A stretch of DNA of 64,000 nucleotides from Tenacibaculum dicentrarchi. Lineage in GTDB: Bacteria > Bacteroidota > Bacteroidia > Flavobacteriales > Flavobacteriaceae. Positions within the stretch are counted from its first letter, which is position 1. Each line of letters starts with the position of its first letter. Positions 47,903-54,639 of this stretch are shown here, piece after piece. A model generated the notes under the pieces. It was not told the DNA's origin. It searched no databases and worked only from the letters and a program-made list of their open reading frames with translations. The stretch lies in the NCBI RefSeq assembly GCF_964036635.1, contig NZ_OZ038524.1:1927001-1991000 (forward strand), in the 5' to 3' direction. The translations under genes and the position numbers were made by a program.

Positions 47903-47929
47903 AATATCTTTATCAAAAAAACTGATACA

Positions 47930-48871
47930 ATGACCATCACGCAATTAAAATACACCCTTGCTGTAGCTGAATATAAAAATTTTACCATCGCTGCTGAACA
48001 CTGTTTTGTTACTCAGCCTACTTTAAGTATGCAAATTCAAAAATTAGAAGACGAATTAGAGGCTAAAATATTTAATCGTTCAAAAAAACCCATTGAATTA
48101 ACACAAGTTGGTTTAAAAATTATAGCACAGGCGAAAATTATTGTAGATGAAAGCAGTCGTATTAAAGACATCGTGCATCAGCAAAAAGGCTTTATAGGTG
48201 GCGAATTTAAATTGGGAATTATCCCAACAATTATGCCTACATTATTGCCAATGTTTTTAAAAACATTCAGTAAAAAGTACCCGAAAGTTCAATTAATTAT
48301 TGAAGAATTAACCACTGAAGAAATTATCAGAAAATTAAGCGACGGGCATATTGATGCTGCTTTAGCCGCTACACCGCTTGAAAACGAAGCCATAAAAGAA
48401 CGTGTTTTATACTACGAGCCTTTTGTAGGATTGATTCCTGACGAACATCGTTTGTATAAAAAAAAGAAGATAAAAGTAGAAGATTTAGATGTTGATGATA
48501 TTTTATTATTAGAAGACGGGCATTGTTTTAAAAACAGCATTATTAATTTATGTAGAACCCATAAAAAGAATTCAGCACAAGGTTTTCAATTACAAAGCGG
48601 TAGTTTCGATACGCTAATTAAATTATCAAAAGATGGCTTAGGGATGACTTTATTGCCTTATTTAAACACCCTTGATTTGAATGAAAAAGACAGCAAAAAT
48701 TTAAGAGAATTTGAAACACCGCCACCCGCAAGAGAAGTGAGTTTAATTTATCATAAATCGCAGCTTAAAATGCAATTAATTGAAGCCTTAAATAAAACAA
48801 TCGATAGCGTGGTAAGAGGCGCAATTGCCTTTAATGATGTTCAAATTATTAGTCCGATTCAGAAGATGTAA
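47930..48871 (+). CDS. oxyR: LysR-family hydrogen peroxide sensor OxyR
   Basis: A 313-residue LysR-type regulator. The helix-turn-helix is at residues about 1-60 (MTITQLKYTLAVAEYKNFTIAAEHCFVTQPTLSMQI). The redox cysteines sit at codons 199 (TGT at 48524) and 208 (TGT at 48551) in LLEDGHCFKNSIINLC, the same numbering as the disulfide-forming pair of E. coli OxyR. The gene is divergent from dps, a classic OxyR target. A palindrome with ATAG-type half-sites lies between them. It should activate dps and other peroxide-defence genes when oxidised. Confidence 0.92.
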   Translation: MTITQLKYTLAVAEYKNFTIAAEHCFVTQPTLSMQIQKLEDELEAKIFNRSKKPIELTQVGLKIIAQAKIIVDESSRIKDIVHQQKGFIGGEFKLGIIPTIMPTLLPMFLKTFSKKYPKVQLIIEELTTEEIIRKLSDGHIDAALAATPLENEAIKERVLYYEPFVGLIPDEHRLYKKKKIKVEDLDVDDILLLEDGHCFKNSIINLCRTHKKNSAQGFQLQSGSFDTLIKLSKDGLGMTLLPYLNTLDLNEKDSKNLREFETPPPAREVSLIYHKSQLKMQLIEALNKTIDSVVRGAIAFNDVQIISPIQKM

Positions 48872-48882
48872 AATTATAATCA

Positions 48883-48916
48883 AAAAAAATCCCGCAATTT
48901 CTTGCGGGATTTTTTA
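48883..48916. terminator. Bidirectional terminator between oxyR and the SulP gene
   Basis: AAAAATCCCGCAA-tttc-TTGCGGGATTTTT, a strong stem between convergent genes. Confidence 0.9.
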
Positions 48917-48932
48917 TAGTTAAAATACTAGA

Positions 48933-50825
48933 TTAAAATTTATATTCCGATAAAGGCTTCGGAAATGCTTCTGGATTTTCTGCTAAATGATAGCGAGGGT
49001 CATCAACATCTTCAATAATTACATTTTTAAAAGTATCACTAGCCTTATACATTAGCACCTTACAGTCTTCACTTAAGTGTTTTAATTTGATTGTTTTTCC
49101 TGCGGCTTGGTATTTTTCAACCAATAAAAACAAGGCTTCTAAAGCCGAATGGTCTGAAATTCGCGATTCTACAAAATCAATTTCTATATTTTCAGGATCA
49201 TTTTTAATATCAAACTTATCGTTAAATTCGGTAATACTTCCGAAGAATAAAGGACCCCAAATTTCGTACACTCTTGTTCCATCGGCTTTTAAACGTTTTC
49301 TAGCTCTAATTTTCTTAGCGCTCGACCAAGCAAATGATAATGCCGAAATAATAACCCCTACAAATACGGCAATTGCCAAATCAAAAAATACCGTTACCGC
49401 CGATACAATAATTAAAACAAAAGCATCCGAAGCAGGTATTTTTTTCATAATTCGAAAACTCGACCATGCAAAAGTTTCAATAACCATCATAAACATTACC
49501 CCTACTAATGCCGCAATTGGCACTTGCTCAATGTATTTATCAGCAAATAAAATAAAGGTTAATAAGGTTAACGACATCATTACTCCCGATAAACGCCCAC
49601 GTCCGCCAGCGTTAATATTTATTACCGTTTGCCCAATCATACCACAACCTCCAGTACCACCAAATAAACCACTAACCATATTACCAGCTCCTTGAGCGAT
49701 ACATTCTTTATTTCCATTTCCTCTAGTTTCTGTTAATTCATCTACTAAATTCATGGTCATTAAGGTTTCAATTAAACCAACCGATGCTGCTAAAAATGCG
49801 TACGGTGCAATAAATTTTAAGGTTTCTAAATTGAAAGGTAAATTACTCCAAAGTTCTAAAACATTTAAGTTTTTTGATAGCTCTGCTATTCCATTTAAAC
49901 CTGCTCCGCCTCCATCTCTAATAAAATCACCTACATTTATGGCATTTAATCCACTAAAAATTGAAATTAAGGTAACAATTAAAATTGCAGTTAAAGCCGC
50001 AGGAATTTTTGTGGTAATTTTTGGCAATCCCCAAACAATAAGCATTGTTAATAAAACCAAACCAATCATTATATAAAGCTTTTCGCCTTGCATTGCCGAT
50101 TTTACAACACCAGAATCTTTAACCGAATAAAAACCGTCTTGTTTTACATTAAAAATAACTTTTTTAGTTGTCGGATTAAAAACCTGCCCATCAGAAATAA
50201 TAAAATCTGCTGATTTTGTTTGATTATTTATAACCGACGTATCTTTTATAGTATATAAAACAGTACCCGATAAAACATCTTTTACTTCATTATTGTTTAC
50301 ATTATAAACCAGCTCTTTAGATGTTGTTTTACGCTTATTCTGCCCAAAAAAATCTTTAGTATTTTCGGTAAACATTCCTAATTGCGCCATAAAAATAACG
50401 ATGGCAAGTCCGTTTACAAACCCCATCATTACAGGGTGTGGAATTAACCTGACAAACTTACCGAGCTTAAATAGTCCTGCAAATACTTGTATGACCCCCA
50501 TTAAAACCACGGCGGCGAGTAAATAAAAATACCCCATATTTTCGACAGGGTTTTCAAATAATAAGCCTTTGGCGTGTCCTTCTTGAATCATGTGTACAAA
50601 AATAACTGCTACTGCTCCTGCTGCACCTGAAATTAATCCTGGGCGCCCACCGAAAATGGCAGAAATTATTCCTACTACAAAAGCTCCAAATAACGCTACA
50701 ATTGGGCTAATTTGAGCAACAAAGGCAAAGGCAACCACTTCGGGAATCATTGCTAAAGAAACTGTAATACCCGCTAAAGCATCGTCTTTAATGTTAAGTT
50801 TCTTATTTTTAAGGTATTTCATCAT
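48933..50825 (-). CDS. SulP-family anion transporter with a hydrophilic insertion
   Basis: A 630-residue transporter with about 10-12 membrane helices and a C-terminal STAS domain (about 525-600, EIWGPLFFGSITEFNDKF and EIDFVESRISDHSALEAL). The N-terminal DALAGITVSLAMIPEVVAFAFVAQISP is the SulP signature, and later GNMVSGLFGGTGGCGMIGQTVINI is conserved. A soluble stretch of about 100 residues (about 150-248, with KDTSVINNQTKSADF) interrupts the membrane domain after the fourth or fifth helix; ordinary bacterial SulP proteins do not have it. It could carry sulfate, bicarbonate or other anions; the SO4/HCO3 choice cannot be read from sequence. It stands alone. Confidence 0.88.
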   Translation of the reverse strand: MMKYLKNKKLNIKDDALAGITVSLAMIPEVVAFAFVAQISPIVALFGAFVVGIISAIFGGRPGLISGAAGAVAVIFVHMIQEGHAKGLLFENPVENMGYFYLLAAVVLMGVIQVFAGLFKLGKFVRLIPHPVMMGFVNGLAIVIFMAQLGMFTENTKDFFGQNKRKTTSKELVYNVNNNEVKDVLSGTVLYTIKDTSVINNQTKSADFIISDGQVFNPTTKKVIFNVKQDGFYSVKDSGVVKSAMQGEKLYIMIGLVLLTMLIVWGLPKITTKIPAALTAILIVTLISIFSGLNAINVGDFIRDGGGAGLNGIAELSKNLNVLELWSNLPFNLETLKFIAPYAFLAASVGLIETLMTMNLVDELTETRGNGNKECIAQGAGNMVSGLFGGTGGCGMIGQTVININAGGRGRLSGVMMSLTLLTFILFADKYIEQVPIAALVGVMFMMVIETFAWSSFRIMKKIPASDAFVLIIVSAVTVFFDLAIAVFVGVIISALSFAWSSAKKIRARKRLKADGTRVYEIWGPLFFGSITEFNDKFDIKNDPENIEIDFVESRISDHSALEALFLLVEKYQAAGKTIKLKHLSEDCKVLMYKASDTFKNVIIEDVDDPRYHLAENPEAFPKPLSEYKF

Positions 50826-50931
50826 AATTATATCCGTTTTGCTAAATTTTTTCTAAAAGATGGCAAATGTAAAGATAATTTTATTCATATAATTTTATGT
50901 TTGTTTAAGTTTAATTTTGCTTAACTTTAAT

Positions 50932-50962
50932 TTTGTTCACTTAATTTTTTACTTTATTTTTG
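50932..50962 (+). promoter_or_regulatory. Promoter of the pyrR operon
   Basis: TTTG at 50932-50935, then 19 bases, then TATTTTTG at 50955-50962: an exact match to the Bacteroidetes -33/-7 promoter. Transcription would start near 50969, which leaves a leader of only about 28 bases, too short for a PyrR-type attenuator. Confidence 0.75.
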
Positions 50963-50996
50963 ACGCTCAACTATCAAGCCAATTTGGTAGCAAATC

Positions 50997-51560
50997 ATGA
51001 GCAGGAAAACACTACTTACTTCAAAAGAAATTGAAATCATTCTGCATCGATTAGCCTGTGAGTTAATCGAAAATCACAACGATTTTTCTAATACCGTTTT
51101 AATAGGATTACAACCAAGAGGAAGTTATTTGGCAAAACGATTAGCACAATTGTTAACGGATGATTATCAAATTAAAAACTTACAATTAGGGCTTTTAGAC
51201 ATTACTTTTTATCGAGATGATTTTCGACGAAGAGATGCTCCTTTAGAAGCTACATCAACAGAAATTGACTTTTTAATCGAAAATAAAAAAGTGGTTATTA
51301 TTGATGATGTGCTTTATTCAGGAAGAAGTGTACGAAGTGCTTTAACAGCAATTCAATCGTACGGGCGACCAGAAAACATTGAGTTATTGGTACTTATTGA
51401 CCGCCGTTTTAGCCGTCATTTACCAATTCAACCTAATTATAGAGGACGACAAGTAGATGCCATTAATGAAGAAAAAGTGGTGGTTAACTGGCAAGAAACT
51501 CATGAAAAAGACACCATTTACTTAGAAACTAAGCCTACCAAGGTAGACTCGCAATTATAA
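50997..51560 (+). CDS. pyrR: PyrR, pyrimidine regulator/uracil phosphoribosyltransferase
   Basis: A 187-residue protein of the PyrR family: the PRPP-binding motif VVIIDDVLYSGRSVRSAL (about 99-116) and GLQPRGSYLAKRLA, LGLLDITFYRDDF and LLVLIDRRFSRHLPIQPNYRG are standard. In Firmicutes PyrR binds mRNA leader hairpins and represses pyr genes; it also makes UMP from uracil. Here pyrB follows after 12 bases but the leader is too short for attenuation, so either the protein acts differently or mainly as an enzyme. It heads a five-gene unit ending with rnz. Confidence 0.92.
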   Translation: MSRKTLLTSKEIEIILHRLACELIENHNDFSNTVLIGLQPRGSYLAKRLAQLLTDDYQIKNLQLGLLDITFYRDDFRRRDAPLEATSTEIDFLIENKKVVIIDDVLYSGRSVRSALTAIQSYGRPENIELLVLIDRRFSRHLPIQPNYRGRQVDAINEEKVVVNWQETHEKDTIYLETKPTKVDSQL

Positions 51561-51572
51561 AACAAAACGACG

Positions 51573-52505
51573 ATGAAGCAGTTAAGTGTTGAAAATTTAT
51601 TAGGTATCAAATACCTTAACAAAACTGATTTAGAGCTTATTTTTGAAACTGCTTCTCATTTTAAAGAAGTTATCAACAGACCCATTAAAAAAGTTCCTTC
51701 TTTACGAGATATTACCATTGCTAATCTGTTTTTTGAAAATAGTACTCGTACAAAATTATCATTCGAATTAGCTGAAAAACGTTTGTCGGCAGATGTTATT
51801 AATTTTTCGGCAGGGCAATCATCCGTAAAAAAAGGAGAAACTTTAATTGACACGGTGAACAATATTTTAGCCATGAAGGTTGATATTGTTGTAATGCGTC
51901 ATGCAAGTGTTGGAGCTGGTATTTTTTTATCAAGACATGTAGATGCTAAAATTATTAATGCTGGTGATGGAACTCATGAACATCCTACACAGGCATTATT
52001 AGATAGTTTTTCTATGCGAGAAGCTTTAAACAGTAATTTAAAAGGTAAAAAAATTGTTATTGTTGGTGATGTTTTACACTCACGTGTAGCACTTTCTAAT
52101 ATTTTCGCTTTGCAATTACAAGGTGCTGAAGTTAAAGTTTGTGGACCAACAACTTTAATCCCTCGATATATTGGTAGCTTAGGTGTTCAAGTAGAAACTG
52201 ACCTAAAGAAAGCCCTAGAATGGTGTGATGTTGCCAATGTTTTACGTGTACAACACGAACGAATGGACATTAAATATTTCCCTTCAACTAGAGAATATAC
52301 ACAGCTTTTTGGTATTAACAGAGAAATTTTAGACGACCTGAATAAAGACATCGTTATTATGCACCCAGGACCAATAAACCGTGGTGTTGAACTAACAAGT
52401 GATGTTGCCGACAGCAAACAAGCTATTATTTTAAATCAGGTAGAAAATGGTGTTGCCGTACGTATGGCGGTTATTTATTTACTAGCTCAGCAAATAAAAA
52501 GATAA
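51573..52505 (+). CDS. pyrB: Aspartate carbamoyltransferase, catalytic chain
   Basis: A 310-residue enzyme of de novo pyrimidine synthesis joining carbamoyl phosphate and aspartate. The carbamoyl-phosphate motif is FFENSTRTKLSFE, followed by GQSSVKKGETLIDT, VMRHASVGAG, DGTHEHPTQALLD and the aspartate-side MHPGPINRGVEL. Its length is that of the catalytic chain alone. No pyrI regulatory gene follows; the next gene is a small conserved one after eight bases. Therefore it may work as an unregulated trimer, as in Bacillus. Confidence 0.95.
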   Translation: MKQLSVENLLGIKYLNKTDLELIFETASHFKEVINRPIKKVPSLRDITIANLFFENSTRTKLSFELAEKRLSADVINFSAGQSSVKKGETLIDTVNNILAMKVDIVVMRHASVGAGIFLSRHVDAKIINAGDGTHEHPTQALLDSFSMREALNSNLKGKKIVIVGDVLHSRVALSNIFALQLQGAEVKVCGPTTLIPRYIGSLGVQVETDLKKALEWCDVANVLRVQHERMDIKYFPSTREYTQLFGINREILDDLNKDIVIMHPGPINRGVELTSDVADSKQAIILNQVENGVAVRMAVIYLLAQQIKR

Positions 52506-52513
52506 TTATTACT

Positions 52514-52846
52514 ATGAAAACTAAAGAAAAAAATAATTATATTTTAATTACTTCTGATGAAAAAAGTTTTCAAGATTTTTTCTTAAACTTTGAAAAAGAA
52601 CACCTTAAGTACATTAACAATCATATTATTATTGAAGTTTTAGGTGATTTTACCAGTTCAAAAGAAAATATTTCACTATTTTTGGAATATGCTGATAAAC
52701 ATCAAGAAAGTGGCACATCTTTTGTAATTATAGTTAAAGATATAAATATTGATGATTTTCCAGAAACATTTAACATTGTTCCAACTTTAGAGGAGGCACA
52801 AGATGTATTATTAATGGAAAATATGCAGCGTGAATTAGGCTTTTAA
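52514..52846 (+). CDS. Small conserved protein encoded between pyrB and rnz
   Basis: A 110-residue soluble protein with no signal peptide. Alternating strands and helices (NYILITSDEKSFQDFFLNF, HIIIEVLGDFTSSKENISLFLEYADKH, TSFVIIVKDINID, IVPTLEEAQDVLLMENMQRELGF) suggest a small alpha/beta fold like a STAS domain. It is regularly found before ribonuclease Z in flavobacteria as I recall, sometimes mis-named ribonuclease Z itself. It follows pyrB by eight bases and so is certainly on the same transcript. The function is unknown. Confidence 0.7.
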   Translation: MKTKEKNNYILITSDEKSFQDFFLNFEKEHLKYINNHIIIEVLGDFTSSKENISLFLEYADKHQESGTSFVIIVKDINIDDFPETFNIVPTLEEAQDVLLMENMQRELGF

Positions 52847-52881
52847 ATAGTTATAATCATTAATTCCTAAAATTAAGATAT

Positions 52882-53199
52882 ATGGTTAAAAAAATACTTT
52901 TTTTATTTTTATTGGTAACAGTTGCTGGTTTTTCGCAAGAAAAACAGTTAGATAAACTCGTTGCTTCTCCAAATCCCTTTAGGAATAACACTACTATTTT
53001 TATCGATTCAAAAAACAACCAAACCGTATTTTTATCTGTTAAAAATATCCTAGGGAAAACTGTTTTTTATAAAGAAATTAAAATAGAAATCGGGCGTAAT
53101 AAAATTCCTTTTGAACGCAACGATTTAAAAGCAGGTATGTATATTTACGCTATTCAAAGTAATAAAGAAGTTATTTCTAAACGATTTGTAATTAAATAA
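52882..53199 (+). CDS. Mini-protein: signal peptide plus type A T9SS sorting domain
   Basis: A 105-residue protein. Residues 1-19 are a signal peptide (KKILFLFLLVTVAGFSQ). Only about eight residues later begins the type A type IX secretion sorting domain: LVASPNPFRNNTTIFID, then SVKNILGKTVFYKEIKI, then LKAGMYIYAIQSNKEVISKRFVIK. That is a complete Por-secretion-tail fold with nothing to sort. Normally this domain ends a large secreted enzyme and is cut off. Its TAA touches the ATG of rnz, so translation is coupled. It could be a decoy, a surface-attached peptide, or the remnant of a larger protein; it is intact as an open frame. Confidence 0.85.
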   Translation: MVKKILFLFLLVTVAGFSQEKQLDKLVASPNPFRNNTTIFIDSKNNQTVFLSVKNILGKTVFYKEIKIEIGRNKIPFERNDLKAGMYIYAIQSNKEVISKRFVIK

Positions 53200-54144
53200 A
53201 TGAGTTTACAGTTAAGTATTTTAGGTTGTCATTCAGCAACTCCGAGAGTAAATTCTCACCCGACATCTCAATATTTAGAAATTAACAACAGTCATTTTTT
53301 AATTGATTGTGGCGAAGGTACCCAACGACAAATGCGTAAATATAAAATTGGTTTTTCTAAAATCAACCATATTTTTATTTCTCATTTACACGGCGATCAT
53401 TTTTTTGGATTAATCGGGCTTGTTTCTACTTTTGGTATTTTAAACCGTGAAAAAGATTTACATATTTACGGACCTAAAGGAATTAAAGAAATTACCCTTC
53501 TTCAATTAAAATTAGCCAAATCGTGGACTAAATACAAATTATTTTTTCATGAATTAACATCCACAGAAAGTGAATTAATTTTTGAAGACGATAAAGTTAC
53601 CGTACATACAATTCCTTTAGATCATCGTGTTTATACCAATGGATTTTTATTTAAAGAGAAAGAAAAACCACGAAAATTACACATCGGAAATATTGAATTG
53701 TACGATGGCGAAATAAATAGAGCCGATTATCATAATATAAAAGCAGGGAAAGATATTACACTCGCTACAGGCGAAATTGTTCCTAATACTGAATTAACCA
53801 TTGCTCCAGCACCAGCAAAAAGTTATGCTTTTTGTAGTGATACCGCCTACAAACCCGATATTGTTCCTATTATTAAAAATGTAGATTTATTATATCATGA
53901 AGCTACCTTTTTAAAAGATAGGGAAGATTTGTGTGAAAAAACAAAACATTCTACTGCCGAACAAGCTGGAAATATTGCTAAGCGAGCAAGTGTAAAAAAA
54001 TTAATTATCGGGCATTATTCTAGCAGGTATTCAAATATTGAGGCTTTTAAAAAAGAAGCACAAACTGTTTTTGAAAATGTTGAGCTAGCAGAAGCAGGAA
54101 AACAATATACCACAAGTAATAACTCAATCAATATTAATAATTAA
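53200..54144 (+). CDS. rnz: Ribonuclease Z
   Basis: A 314-residue metallo-beta-lactamase-fold endonuclease that cuts tRNA precursors at the 3' end. The zinc motif H-L-H-G-D-H-F-F-G (ISHLHGDHFFGLIGL, about 62-72) and the downstream CSDTAYKPDI, HEATF and IGHYSSRY histidines are all present. The N-terminus LSILGCHSATPRVNSHPTSQYLEI is the standard RNase Z start. ATG follows the stop codon of the mini-protein directly. The stop codon overlaps the convergent CoA-binding gene by four bases, so no separate terminators exist. Confidence 0.95.
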   Translation: MSLQLSILGCHSATPRVNSHPTSQYLEINNSHFLIDCGEGTQRQMRKYKIGFSKINHIFISHLHGDHFFGLIGLVSTFGILNREKDLHIYGPKGIKEITLLQLKLAKSWTKYKLFFHELTSTESELIFEDDKVTVHTIPLDHRVYTNGFLFKEKEKPRKLHIGNIELYDGEINRADYHNIKAGKDITLATGEIVPNTELTIAPAPAKSYAFCSDTAYKPDIVPIIKNVDLLYHEATFLKDREDLCEKTKHSTAEQAGNIAKRASVKKLIIGHYSSRYSNIEAFKKEAQTVFENVELAEAGKQYTTSNNSININN

Positions 54145-54500
54145 TATTGATTCGCCGATAATAATACCAAGGTGCAGGCTACTTCATATTCAATTTTATT
54201 TGCTAATAAAAGAGCGTAAAATTCCTTATTTTCTGTTCCTGGATTAAAAATTATACGCCTAGGCTTTAACGAAATTATATACTCATAATAGGCTTTTTGA
54301 CGCTCAGGGTTTAAATATAATGTAACGGTATCAATAGCAGTAAACGCTGTTTTTTTTGTGGTTATAATTACACCTAATATACTACCACTTCTTAGACCGA
54401 TAGCTATTACCTCAACCTGTTTTTCAACCAATCTTTTTATAGCAATATTTGAATATCTTGTAGGATTTAAAGAAGCTCCTATGACCAATGTTTTTTTCAT
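54141..54500 (-). CDS. CoA-binding domain protein (YccU-like)
   Basis: A protein of about 119 residues of the CoA-binding Rossmann family: KKTLVIGASLNPTRYSNIAIKRLVEKQVEVIAIGLR at the N-terminus and KPRRIIFNPGTENKEF later are typical. I chose ATG at 54500 rather than the TTG at 54545, since the family begins at the first strand. Small stand-alone CoA-binding proteins bind CoA or succinyl-CoA and their biological role is unclear. It overlaps the rnz stop codon by four bases at its 3' end. Confidence 0.85.
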   Translation of the reverse strand: MKKTLVIGASLNPTRYSNIAIKRLVEKQVEVIAIGLRSGSILGVIITTKKTAFTAIDTVTLYLNPERQKAYYEYIISLKPRRIIFNPGTENKEFYALLLANKIEYEVACTLVLLSANQY

Positions 54501-54639
54501 TACAAATGTTAATAATTTATTAAATATAGTTAATATTTGTAACAAAACAACTAATAATAAGTCTTGTAAGTAGTATTACACCTTATTATATATATAATTA
54601 TTAAAAATACAAAAGAAAATTAACCAACAAAAAAACAAA

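Noticed and set aside
49087..49695. Plus-strand frame of 202 codons opposite the SulP gene
   Set aside because: Shadow of the transporter frame; rich in T, N, K and P as expected for antisense of membrane coding sequence, and no family features.
50826..50996. PyrR-binding attenuator upstream of pyrR
   Set aside because: The promoter leaves about 28 bases of leader and no anti-antiterminator hairpin was found.
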